A DNA stretch of 51,933 bases from Bradyrhizobium sp. ORS 375. GTDB taxonomy: Bacteria > Pseudomonadota > Alphaproteobacteria > Rhizobiales > Xanthobacteraceae. Shown here one piece after another: positions 1 through 7,689 of this stretch. The notes under the pieces are model-generated. The model had not been told where the DNA came from, ran no database searches, and saw only the letters and a list, made by a program, of their open reading frames with translations. Every line of letters starts with the position of its first letter. The first letter of the stretch is position 1. The translations under genes were made by a program, and so were the position numbers. The stretch spans positions 1 through 51,933 of the forward strand of contig NZ_CAFI01000194.1 of assembly GCF_000239775.1 (NCBI RefSeq), given 5' to 3'.

Positions 1-42
1 GCCCCACGGCGCACTGTTCGTGTGGAGAGAGTTTCCCCCACC

Positions 43-91
43 CGGATCGCATCGTTCGATGCGATCCGACCTCCCCCGCACGCGGGGGAGG
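43..91. repeat. Tandem palindromes upstream of livH
   Basis: Two perfect inverted repeats sit side by side. The first has 12-bp arms (43-54 and 57-68) around TT. The second is a C-run/G-run palindrome (70-79 and 82-91) around AC. A short third hairpin (121-127/130-136) lies closer to livH. The second belongs to the same style as the C-rich/G-rich hairpins at 12154-12175 and 35869-35907. Such elements lie between operon genes in Bradyrhizobium and could stabilise transcript ends; that role is inference. Bases 1-164 hold no convincing gene, and an upstream livK would lie outside the window. Confidence 0.7.
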
Positions 92-164
92 CGCAGATCG
101 AACGAAGCGTGACATGCGTGCCCTTCCCTGGAAGGGATGAGACCGGGGGCCGACGAAGACTTCA

Positions 165-1034
165 ATGACCGCCATCCTCACCAACCTGTTCGACGGCGTT
201 GCCTACGGCATGCTGCTGTTCGTGCTGGCCTGCGGGCTCGCCGTGACGCTCGGCCTGATGAACTTCGTCAATCTGGCCCACGGCGCCTTCGCCATGGCCG
301 GCGGCTATGTCTGCGCCGTGCTCGTCAACCGGATGGGATGGCCGTTCTTCGCCGCGCTGCCGCTCGCCTTTGTCGCCAGCGCCATGATCGGCGCGCTGCT
401 GGAGCGGACGCTGTACCAGCATCTCTATGCGCGCAGTCACCTCGACCAGGTGCTGTTCTCGATCGGGCTGGTGTTCATGACGGTCGCGACCGTCGACTAC
501 ATCATGGGCTCGTCGCGCATCTTCATCAAATTGCCCGACGTGCTGCAGGGCCAGTTCGACATTTTCGGCGTCGGCATCGGCCGCTATCGGCTGATGATCA
601 TCGTGATCTGCGGACTGCTGACGGTCGGCCTCCAGCTCGTGCTGTCCAAGACCCGGTTCGGCAGCCGACTGCGTGCCGCGGTGGATGATCCGCGCGCGGC
701 CAGCGGCCTCGGCATCAACGTGCCGCAGGTGTTCGCCTTCACCTTCGCCTTCGGCTGTGGCCTTGCCGGCCTGGGCGGCGCGCTCAGCGCGGAGATCCTC
801 GGCCTCGATCCGTATTTCCCGCTGAAGTTCATGATCTACTTCCTGATCGTCGTCACCGTCGGCGGCTCGTCCTCGATCACCGGTCCGTTCCTGGCGTCGC
901 TCCTGCTCGGCATCGGCGACGTCGCCGGCAAGTATTACGTGCCGAAGCTCGGCCCCTTCGTCATCTACACCATCATGATCGTGATCCTGATCTGGCGTCC
1001 GAACGGCCTGTTCGGTCGCACGGCGACGCGGTGA
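165..1034 (+). CDS. livH: Branched-chain amino acid ABC transporter permease LivH
   Basis: This 289-residue polytopic inner-membrane protein is one of the two permeases of a high-affinity branched-chain amino acid importer. The N-terminus has the family pattern of a short amphipathic start, then FDGVAYGMLLF and a GLMNFVNLAHGAF stretch typical of LivH. Hydrophobic segments run through the whole length, and the conserved cytoplasmic loop before GLGINVPQVFAF fits the ATPase-contact region. Length is normal for the family. It is first in a four-gene block: livM starts 7 bp after its stop, followed by livG and livF. Many rhizobial Liv paralogues carry aromatic acids, urea or other amides, so the substrate cannot be fixed from sequence. 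The periplasmic binding protein is not in the window. Confidence 0.93.
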   Translation: MTAILTNLFDGVAYGMLLFVLACGLAVTLGLMNFVNLAHGAFAMAGGYVCAVLVNRMGWPFFAALPLAFVASAMIGALLERTLYQHLYARSHLDQVLFSIGLVFMTVATVDYIMGSSRIFIKLPDVLQGQFDIFGVGIGRYRLMIIVICGLLTVGLQLVLSKTRFGSRLRAAVDDPRAASGLGINVPQVFAFTFAFGCGLAGLGGALSAEILGLDPYFPLKFMIYFLIVVTVGGSSSITGPFLASLLLGIGDVAGKYYVPKLGPFVIYTIMIVILIWRPNGLFGRTATR

Positions 1035-1041
1035 GGATCGC

Positions 1042-2079
1042 ATGACCACGAACGCACAAACCGAGGTCGGCTTCCACGCCAGGCAGCATGGCCGCTGGCA
1101 TTGGAGCGAGTTCGCCTTCTGGATCGTCGTGCTGGCGGTCGGCTTGGCGTTTCCCTCGCGCTATTTGATCATGACCGAGATCCTCCGGCTGGCGCTGTTC
1201 GCGCTGTCGCTCGATTTGATCCTCGGTTACGCCGGCATCGTCTCGCTCGGCCACGCCGCCTTCTTCGGCGTCGGCGCCTACTGCGCGGGTCTGTTGTCGG
1301 TGCACGGCCTAATCAACGAGCCAGTGCTGGCGCTGATCGTGGCTGGCCTCGCCGCCACGGTGCTCGGCTTCGCCACCAGCTTTCTCGTCATCCGCGGCGT
1401 CGACCTGACGCGGCTGATGGTGACGCTCGGAATTGCGCTGCTGATGGAGGCGCTCGCGGAGCGCTTCTCCAACATTACCGGCGGCACGGATGGCCTGCAG
1501 GGCATCGACATCCAGCCGATCTTCGGGGTGTTCGCCTTCGACATGTTCGGCAGGACCGGCTTCTTCTATTCCCTGGCGGTGCTGTTCGTGCTGTTCCTAC
1601 TGGCGCGGGTGATCGTGCATTCGCCGTTCGGCCTGTCGCTGCGCGCGATCAAGAACAATCCGCTGCGGGCGTCGGCCATCGGCATTCCCGTCAACAAGCG
1701 CCTGATCGCGATCTACACCGTCGCGGCGTTCTATGCCGGCATTGCCGGGGCGCTGTTCACCCAGACCACGGCGCTTGCGTCGCTCGACGTGTTCTCGTTC
1801 GAGCGTTCCGCGGATCTCGTGCTGCTGCTGGTGATCGGCGGCTCCGGCTATCTCTATGGCGGCCTGATCGGCGCGGCCGTGTTCCGGATGCTGCAGGAGC
1901 TGTTCCAGTGGATCACGCCGCAATACTGGATGTTCTGGATCGGCCTCGTGCTCGTGGTGATCGTGCTCGTCGGACGCCATCGCATCCACGCCTATGCGCT
2001 GTGGCTCCCCAACCTGATCCTGAATCAGATCGCCGGCCGCAAGGCCGCGGTGGTCCTCACCGATAATGAGGCGCCATGA
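1042..2079 (+). CDS. livM: Branched-chain amino acid ABC transporter permease LivM
   Basis: This 345-residue protein is the second permease subunit. It contains the diagnostic LivM stretch LILGYAGIVSLGHAAFFGVGAY (read here in parts, about residues 60-80) and a later FAIKNNP-type cytoplasmic loop (LRAIKNNPLRASAIGIPV) that contacts the ATPases. It has about ten predicted membrane segments. The first 25 residues are polar and histidine-rich, longer than in many homologues but within the family range. The stop overlaps the livG start by four bases (ATGA at 2076-2079), which indicates translational coupling. It would form a heterodimeric channel with LivH and be driven by LivG/LivF. Confidence 0.93.
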   Translation: MTTNAQTEVGFHARQHGRWHWSEFAFWIVVLAVGLAFPSRYLIMTEILRLALFALSLDLILGYAGIVSLGHAAFFGVGAYCAGLLSVHGLINEPVLALIVAGLAATVLGFATSFLVIRGVDLTRLMVTLGIALLMEALAERFSNITGGTDGLQGIDIQPIFGVFAFDMFGRTGFFYSLAVLFVLFLLARVIVHSPFGLSLRAIKNNPLRASAIGIPVNKRLIAIYTVAAFYAGIAGALFTQTTALASLDVFSFERSADLVLLLVIGGSGYLYGGLIGAAVFRMLQELFQWITPQYWMFWIGLVLVVIVLVGRHRIHAYALWLPNLILNQIAGRKAAVVLTDNEAP

Positions 2080-2822
2080 CCTACGCCTTGGAAACGCGCG
2101 GCCTCGACAAGCATTTCGGCGGACTTCACGTCACGCGCGATCTGTCGCTGCAGATCCGGCCCGGCGCGCGGCACGCGCTGATCGGCCCGAACGGCGCCGG
2201 CAAGACCACCGTCATCAATCAGCTCACCGGCGTGCTGGAGCCGAGCGCGGGACGCATCCTGCTCGAAGGCCAAGACATTACTGACTTGCCCGTGCACAAG
2301 CGCGTGCTGCGCGGCCTGTCGCGCACCTTTCAGATCAACCAGCTCTATCCCGACCTCACGCCGCTCGAGACCATCGGGCTTGCCGTGTCCGAGCGGCTCG
2401 GCGGCGGCGGTAACTGGTGGCGGCGCATGGGCACGCGCGACGACATCAATGCCGAGATCGCCGAGACCCTGGAGCGCTTCCGGCTGCTCGACGTGATGAA
2501 CGACCGCACCTCGACGCTTCCTTACGGCAAGCAGCGCCTGCTGGAGATCGCGGTGGCGATCGCCGCCAAGCCGCGCGTGCTGCTGCTGGACGAGCCGGCG
2601 GCGGGGGTGCCCGAGGGCGAGCGCAAGGACATTCTCGCCGCCGTCGCCGCGCTGCCGCGCGAGGTCACGGTGCTCTTGATCGAGCACGACATGGATCTCG
2701 TCTTCTCGTTCGCCGACCGCATCTCGGTCCTGGTCTCGGGGGCTTTGCTCGTCGAGGGCGCGCCCGACGAGGTCGCGCGCGATCCGCAGGTCAAGGCCGT
2801 CTATCTCGGCGAGGCCGCGTGA
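2076..2822 (+). CDS. livG: Branched-chain amino acid ABC transporter ATPase LivG
   Basis: This 248-residue protein is one of the paired ATPases of the importer. Walker A is GPNGAGKT (residues 37-44), the Q-loop region is RTFQINQLYP, and Walker B is VLLLDEPAAG. The signature is the degenerate YGKQRLLEIA form normal for LivG rather than LSGGQ. A switch histidine is visible in LIEHDMDLVF. Length and domain layout are those of the BCA-type ABC ATPase, including the extended C-terminus. It is coupled to livM by an ATGA overlap and its TGA overlaps the livF ATG by one base. It acts at the cytoplasmic face of LivH/LivM. Confidence 0.93.
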   Translation: MTYALETRGLDKHFGGLHVTRDLSLQIRPGARHALIGPNGAGKTTVINQLTGVLEPSAGRILLEGQDITDLPVHKRVLRGLSRTFQINQLYPDLTPLETIGLAVSERLGGGGNWWRRMGTRDDINAEIAETLERFRLLDVMNDRTSTLPYGKQRLLEIAVAIAAKPRVLLLDEPAAGVPEGERKDILAAVAALPREVTVLLIEHDMDLVFSFADRISVLVSGALLVEGAPDEVARDPQVKAVYLGEAA

Positions 2823-3538
2823 TGACCGATCTGCTCACAATCGAAAATCTCCGCGCCGGCTACGGCCAGGCGGTCGTGCTGCCGAACATGTCGCTGGCGC
2901 TGCCGGAAGGGCAGGTGCTGGCGCTGCTCGGCCGCAACGGCACCGGCAAGACCACGCTGATCAACTCCATCGTCGGCGTCACCCGCCGCTTCCAGGGCAA
3001 GCTCGCTTTGGCGGGCACCGACATCACATCGCTGCGCGCCGACCAGCGCGCCCGCGCCGGGATCGGCTGGGTGCCGCAGGAGCGCAACATCTTCCGCTCG
3101 CTGACGGTGGAGGAGAACATGACCGCGGTGGCGCAGCCCGGGCCCTGGACGGTCGAGCGCGTCTACCAGATGTTTCCGCGGCTGAAAGAGCGTCGCAACA
3201 ATTTCGGCAACCAGCTCTCCGGCGGCGAGCAGCAGATGCTGGCGATCGGCCGCGCGCTGACGCTGAACCCGAAGGTGCTGCTGCTGGATGAGCCGACCGA
3301 AGGCCTGGCGCCGATCATCGTCGAGGAACTGCTGGCCGCGATCGGCACCATCAGCCGAGCTGGCGGCCTGTGCTCGATCATCGTCGAGCAGCACGCGCAG
3401 AAGCTTCTGGCGCTGGCGGATCGCGTCGTGATCCTGGAGCGCGGCACCATCGTGCACGACGCGCCGTCGAGCGACTTGAAGGCCGACCCCGCGCCGCTGG
3501 AGCGGCATCTCGGCGTCTCCAGCGCCGCCGCGCATTGA
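2822..3538 (+). CDS. livF: Branched-chain amino acid ABC transporter ATPase LivF
   Basis: This 238-residue ATPase is the second nucleotide-binding subunit. Walker A is GRNGTGKT (residues 37-44), the signature is the canonical LSGGEQQML, Walker B is VLLLDEPTEGL, and the switch region is IIVEQHAQ. I chose the ATG at 2822 because it overlaps the livG stop (TGATG) and gives the family's usual N-terminus TIENLRAGYG; the frame stays open upstream to 2417, but that part reads as low-complexity shadow of livG. It is the last gene of the Liv block. No intrinsic terminator is visible immediately downstream. Confidence 0.93.
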   Translation: MTDLLTIENLRAGYGQAVVLPNMSLALPEGQVLALLGRNGTGKTTLINSIVGVTRRFQGKLALAGTDITSLRADQRARAGIGWVPQERNIFRSLTVEENMTAVAQPGPWTVERVYQMFPRLKERRNNFGNQLSGGEQQMLAIGRALTLNPKVLLLDEPTEGLAPIIVEELLAAIGTISRAGGLCSIIVEQHAQKLLALADRVVILERGTIVHDAPSSDLKADPAPLERHLGVSSAAAH

Positions 3539-3975
3539 TCTGATCGACGGGCTTGAACCGCAGCCCGGGAGGCGTCATCCTCGGTTGCAGGAGTGATGCT
3601 GTTCGCGCGTTCCGTAATTTGGGGCCATTGAGGTGCGAAGGTACGGTGCGGCCGTTGCCCGGTATGCAGGAATCGGTTCGTGAGGGATGAACGCCGGCGC
3701 AGCTGTCGTTCTAACGGCACTGATCAGAGGCCGGCTTTGACGAATTCACCTCAGGATTATGCATTGGAGCTAGTCAGACCAGCCTGCAAGATCGAATTGG
3801 GCATGGACTGCGCCATGCACCTCCATGATCCCCCTTCGACAGAATTGTATACCGACCGGATACGGGGTAGGGGATGAACCCAGCCCGTGACGTTTCGCCC
3901 AGCGCAAGCCGAGGCAGATCGCAACCGGTCCAATAACCCTATCCAACGAATCGACGCCTTCCAAGGAGTGAGCCC
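3539..3975. other. 437-bp gap without a recognised gene
   Basis: This region separates the Liv block from the methyltransferase gene. A 65-codon open frame at 3680-3877 has no ribosome binding site and no recognisable composition, so I do not call it. A Shine-Dalgarno sequence (AAGGAG) precedes the downstream ATG at 3976. The stretch near 3848-3872 contains an imperfect dyad, GTATACCGACCGGATAC, that could be an operator, but the symmetry is incomplete. I see no cobalamin riboswitch core, although a fragment near 3775 weakly resembles a B12 box. Confidence 0.5.
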
Positions 3976-5094
3976 ATGCAACGCACCAAGCCCCCATTCC
4001 GCGCCGACGAAGTCGGCAGCCTCTTGCGGCCGCAGAAGATCAAGGAGGCCCGCGCGAAGCTCGAGAAGGGCGAGATCTCCGCGGCCGACCTCGCCAAGAT
4101 CGAGGACATGGAGATCGAGAAGGTCGTCCATCGCCAGGCCTCGACCGGCCTGAAACTCGCGACCGATGGCGAGTTCCGCCGCTCCTGGTGGCACTTTGAT
4201 TTCCTCGCGAAGCTGACCGGCTGCGAGCTGTTCCATCCGGACACCGGCATCCAGTTCACCGGCGTGCAGACCCGTCACGACGCGGTGCGCGTGATCGGCA
4301 AGCTGGACTTCCCGGATGATCATCCGATGCTCGACCACTTCCGCTTCCTCAAGAAGCACGCCGATACGGCGCATGTGACGGCAAAGATGACGATCCCGTC
4401 GCCGGCCGTGCTGCATTTCCGCGGCGGCCGCAAGTCGATCTCGAAGGAGGTCTATCCCGATCTCGATGCCTTCTACGAGGATCTCGGCAAGACCTACCGC
4501 AAGGCCGTGAAGGCGTTCTACGACGCCGGCTGCCGCTATCTGCAGTTCGACGACACCGTGTGGGCCTATCTGTGCTCGCAGGACGAGCTGAAGAAGGCGC
4601 GGGAGCGCGGTGACAATCCCGACGGCCTGCAGCAGATCTATTCGCGCATCATCAACTACGCGATCGCCGAGCGGCCTGCCGACATGACGATCACGACCCA
4701 TGTCTGCCGCGGCAATTTCCGCTCGACCTGGATCTCCTCGGGCGGCTACGAGCCGGTGGCCGAGACCAAGCTCGCCAACACCAACTATGACGGCTACTTC
4801 CTGGAGTACGACAGCGAGCGCGCCGGCGGCTTCGAGCCGCTGCGCTTCCTGCCGAAGGGCAACAAGGTCGTCGTCGTCGGTCTCGTCACTTCCAAGGTCG
4901 GCGAGCTCGAGAAGAAGGACGACATCAAGCGCCGCATGGAAGAGGCCTCGAAGTTCGCCCCGCTCGACCAGCTCGCGCTGTCGCCGCAATGCGGCTTCGC
5001 CTCGACCGAGGAAGGCAACATCCTTTCCGAGGAAGAGCAGTGGGCCAAGCTGCGCCTCTGCGTCGAGCTCGCCGAGGAGATCTGGGGCAAGTAG
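3976..5094 (+). CDS. MetE C-terminal-domain methyltransferase (cobalamin-independent methionine synthase family)
   Basis: This 372-residue protein corresponds to the catalytic C-terminal barrel of cobalamin-independent methionine synthase without the N-terminal half, as in the YxjG/YxjH and MetE-core families. The zinc ligands expected for thiol activation are visible: His242 and Cys244 in THVCRGNF, Glu277 in FLEYDSER, and Cys339 in SPQCGFAS. Start at 3976 is supported by AAGGAG eight to ten bases upstream. Such short proteins may transfer methyl from methylcobalamin, methyl-folate or another donor to homocysteine or a related thiol; the donor cannot be read from sequence. An intrinsic terminator follows at 5158-5193. 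It stands alone, between the Liv block and an opposing acyltransferase. metK and ahcY are 6-7 kb away, which is compatible with a methionine-cycle role but does not prove it. Confidence 0.85.
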   Translation: MQRTKPPFRADEVGSLLRPQKIKEARAKLEKGEISAADLAKIEDMEIEKVVHRQASTGLKLATDGEFRRSWWHFDFLAKLTGCELFHPDTGIQFTGVQTRHDAVRVIGKLDFPDDHPMLDHFRFLKKHADTAHVTAKMTIPSPAVLHFRGGRKSISKEVYPDLDAFYEDLGKTYRKAVKAFYDAGCRYLQFDDTVWAYLCSQDELKKARERGDNPDGLQQIYSRIINYAIAERPADMTITTHVCRGNFRSTWISSGGYEPVAETKLANTNYDGYFLEYDSERAGGFEPLRFLPKGNKVVVVGLVTSKVGELEKKDDIKRRMEEASKFAPLDQLALSPQCGFASTEEGNILSEEEQWAKLRLCVELAEEIWGK

Positions 5095-5145
5095 TCAGCT
5101 GCCCGAGATTGCGCGGCTGGCGATCAGGCGCGCTGATCGTGCCGA

Positions 5146-6276
5146 TCAATGATGTGGAAGCGGGGCCGGAGCAATCCGCCCCGCTTTGTTTTTGCGCAGC
5201 AGGGCGCGCCGGATCAGCCGCTGGGCGGGAGCCTCGAACCAGTCATAGGTGAGATACGCTGCGCTCAGCGTCAGCCCCATGAAGCCGATCCAGAACATAT
5301 GGCTGCCATACGGTATCGGTTGTCCCCAGGATGCGAAGGCCAGCGCGATCGTCAGCTGGATCGGGAAGTGCAGCAGGTAGCACGAATAGGTCATGTTGCC
5401 GGCGGCCTGCAGCAGGTCTTCGGCCCGCCCGGGCAGTGTCAGCGGAATTGTGCAGACGAACAACAGCACCGGTGTGTAGATGAGCAGCAACGCGGCCGCT
5501 CGCTCGGCCAGATCGGTGCCTGAAAGCCAGAGTACCAAGGGGATGCCGACGACGGCGCCCGCGGCGAACACCTCGAGCCTTGGCCGATACCAGGCATCGG
5601 CCACGCTCTGCCGCGTCATCGCGGCGAGCCCGCCCGCATAGAAGAACACGAAACATTTGCCGACCAGCGTGCCGCTGGCGATCCCGGCCAGGATCATTGC
5701 GAGGTTCAGCAGCGGCGATGTCGTGACGAAGCGCAGGCCTGCGAAGAACGCGGCGTAGACCAGCACCTCGATCGAGACCGACCAGATCGGTCCGTTGAAG
5801 CTGACGCCGGTCGGCGGCAGCCAGTCGCTCGCCATGACCAGCTGCGCGAGGAAATGGCCGAGATCGTTGCTCTGATAGACGAAGGCGAAGCCGTGCTGCG
5901 CCACGTAGATCGCCTGCAGGCCCGCCACCAGGAGCAGGGTCGCAAGATGCAGCGGATAGAGCCGCGACAGCCGGTTGACGAAGAAGGTCCAGCCGTCGAC
6001 CGCGCCGTTCGGGATGAGCGCGCTGTACTTCCAGAAGAAGATGAAGCCCGAGATGCACCAGAAGATCACGACGCCATATTCGCCGAGCTCATAGAACGGG
6101 AACAGCACGCGGTAGAACGGCAGCTCGCTGCGGACGAGGCCGACCGGCGCGTCGGCGGCGTAGGCGAAATGCGGATAGTGCCACAGCAGCACCGAGATCG
6201 TGGCGAGGAAGCGCAGCAGCTCGAGTCCGAGCAGCTTGTCAGTTCCTGGCGACGGCGATGGTGGGGGCAGGGCCAT
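5146..6276 (-). CDS. Acyltransferase 3 family integral membrane protein
   Basis: The 376-residue product belongs to the acyltransferase-3 (OafA/NodX-like) family, which transfers O-acetyl or similar groups to extracytoplasmic sugars. The N-terminus has the family motif GLELLRFLATISVLLWHYPHF, seen here as LLGLELLRFLA followed by the catalytic-region histidine in LLWHY (about residues 18-38). About ten hydrophobic segments follow, and the C-terminus ends in a basic tail. I place the start at the ATG at 6276, because translation upstream of it is proline/arginine-rich shadow and the family motif begins 15 residues in. The C-terminal codons run through the terminator of the opposing methyltransferase gene. 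The target glycan is unknown. A GDSL esterase is encoded next in the same direction, a pairing that could act on the same acylated polymer. Confidence 0.85.
   Translation of the reverse strand: MALPPPSPSPGTDKLLGLELLRFLATISVLLWHYPHFAYAADAPVGLVRSELPFYRVLFPFYELGEYGVVIFWCISGFIFFWKYSALIPNGAVDGWTFFVNRLSRLYPLHLATLLLVAGLQAIYVAQHGFAFVYQSNDLGHFLAQLVMASDWLPPTGVSFNGPIWSVSIEVLVYAAFFAGLRFVTTSPLLNLAMILAGIASGTLVGKCFVFFYAGGLAAMTRQSVADAWYRPRLEVFAAGAVVGIPLVLWLSGTDLAERAAALLLIYTPVLLFVCTIPLTLPGRAEDLLQAAGNMTYSCYLLHFPIQLTIALAFASWGQPIPYGSHMFWIGFMGLTLSAAYLTYDWFEAPAQRLIRRALLRKNKAGRIAPAPLPHH
5158..5193 (+). terminator. Intrinsic terminator of the MetE-like gene
   Basis: A perfect 9-bp stem AAGCGGGGC (5158-5166) pairs with GCCCCGCTT (5178-5186) around an 11-base loop and is followed by TGTTTTTG. 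It serves the plus-strand methyltransferase. It lies inside the last codons of the opposing acyltransferase gene, whose stop is at 5146-5148. Confidence 0.8.
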
Positions 6277-6382
6277 GCAGTGATTTGTTAACCGTGTACA
6301 CGTCGGACGCTGCCCGATCCTAGCCGGACCGGAGTGAAGGATTGTTTTCGCCCGTGGTGATGACGTCTTGGCGCTATCGGCC

Positions 6383-7075
6383 TCAGCGGCAGGCGAACTC
6401 GGTGGCCTGCTGGATCGCCTGGTCCCAGGACCGATAGCCGGCGGCGTTGAGATGGATGCCCTCGAGCGTGAACGGCGCTTCCATCGGCGGCAGCGGCAGG
6501 AAGGTCGCGCCGGCGCGCCTGGCGAGGTCGGGCAGTGCGGCACGATAACCGGTGATGCTCGCCGCCGTCGCCTTTTCCATCGCCGCCGTGAACGGGCCGC
6601 GCACCTCGACCGGAGGAAACTCGATGATGAACAGGCGCTGCGTCAATGTCGCCAGCTCGCGCAGCAAGGCTTCGTAGCGTCCGGCGAACACCTGGCTGGA
6701 GTCGGGCTTGGCGGTCAGCGCATCGTTGACGCCGAGCGAGACGATGATGGCGAACGGCCGCTTGGGTCCCAGCGCCGGCTTGAGCCAGCCGGCGAGATCG
6801 CTGCGCGTTCCGGCGCCGGCCAAGCCCGCGTTGACGATCGGATGCCCGCAGGCGCTGGCCTGCAAGGTCGCCGCCTCGACGATGCTGTCGCCGAGCACGA
6901 TGATCGGGTCATCGGCGCGCGACAGCAGGTTGTAGTGCACGACGAGCTGGCGAACCGTGCGGTGATCGCTGCCGGCTGGCGCGGCCGAGCGGCGCACCAG
7001 CACGAAGGTCGCGGCCGCCGCGGCGATCACCGCGAACAGCACGAATCCCAGCCGGGCCTGCGTCTTCACTGCCAT
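6383..7075 (-). CDS. SGNH/GDSL-type esterase with N-terminal membrane anchor
   Basis: The 230-residue product has one hydrophobic segment near residues 8-26 (signal anchor) and an SGNH hydrolase fold. Block I reads IIVLGDSIVEAA, with the nucleophilic serine in GDSI. The block III asparagine lies in LGVNDALT. The catalytic Asp/His block reads LEGIHLNAAGY, where the usual aspartate two residues before the histidine is replaced by glutamate, so the triad may differ slightly. The start at ATG 7075 gives a normal signal anchor; upstream in-frame sequence to 7177 lacks sense. It probably removes acyl groups from surface or periplasmic carbohydrates or lipids. It lies head-to-tail behind a DUF2147 gene and ahead of the acyltransferase, all on the minus strand. 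Confidence 0.8.
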   Translation of the reverse strand: MAVKTQARLGFVLFAVIAAAAATFVLVRRSAAPAGSDHRTVRQLVVHYNLLSRADDPIIVLGDSIVEAATLQASACGHPIVNAGLAGAGTRSDLAGWLKPALGPKRPFAIIVSLGVNDALTAKPDSSQVFAGRYEALLRELATLTQRLFIIEFPPVEVRGPFTAAMEKATAASITGYRAALPDLARRAGATFLPLPPMEAPFTLEGIHLNAAGYRSWDQAIQQATEFACR

Positions 7076-7124
7076 GGGACGATCGATGTCCTCGTGCGAC
7101 CCGCCGTGGTGCGATGCTGGAGCG

Positions 7125-7502
7125 CTAGTTCGTCCGAGTCCAGGTCGAGGAGCGGCAGATCGCGCCGCCAAAGGCACAGCCGGCGGTCGTCAGCGTGCCG
7201 CCGGACAGCGTCATCTTGGCATCATAGGTCTTGCCGTCGTCGGGATTGCTGTAGCTGCCGGCCCAGGCGTTGGGCCCGGTCGGCTTCATGCCGGAGAACA
7301 GCCGCTGGCCGACCTTGGCCGGGGTGTCGGTGCCTTCCTTGATCCAGACCAGCGTGCCGCAGATGGCGCCGCCGCAGGGGGCGAACTTGACCTTGGACGC
7401 GCCGGTCTCGCGCAGCCAGACGCCGGTGACCTCGTCCGCCAGCGCCGGGCCAGAAGCCAGCGCGAGCGCGACACCGAATCCAACAACGAAACGACCGATC
7501 AT
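7125..7502 (-). CDS. DUF2147 family secreted protein
   Basis: The 125-residue product has a clear signal peptide (residues 1-22, ending ALA before DEVTGVW) and matches the DUF2147 pattern: GVWLRETG near the mature N-terminus, then a cysteine-containing CGGAICGTLVW strand and a DDGKTYDAKMTL stretch near residue 90. The fold is a small periplasmic beta-barrel-like domain of unknown function. Length is typical. Four cysteines in two pairs suggest disulphides after export. Only 49 bp separate it from the GDSL esterase downstream, so the two may be co-transcribed. No function can be assigned. Confidence 0.82.
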   Translation of the reverse strand: MIGRFVVGFGVALALASGPALADEVTGVWLRETGASKVKFAPCGGAICGTLVWIKEGTDTPAKVGQRLFSGMKPTGPNAWAGSYSNPDDGKTYDAKMTLSGGTLTTAGCAFGGAICRSSTWTRTN

Positions 7503-7689
7503 GCGAGCCTCCCTTGCATTCTTCGAGACGAAGCTTGTTGCCTGCCGATCATGTCGGCGGCGCGGCGCGCCGTCGACGATGAGCGTCGTCTCCCTTGGGC
7601 GATCAGGATACCAGGATTCGGTGGCTCTGCACCGTGTTCGAGGGACGGCTGTGCTGGTCAGGCTGTCGCAGTCTCCCGCCAGCCAGGAC

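Noticed and set aside
3740-3860. Possible cobalamin riboswitch before the MetE-like gene
   Set aside because: Only a fragment near 3775 recalls the B12 box; the other conserved segments and paired helices are absent. The enzyme is also cobalamin-independent in family.
3680-3877. 65-codon ORF between livF and the MetE-like gene
   Set aside because: No Shine-Dalgarno, no known motif, and arginine-rich like chance frames.
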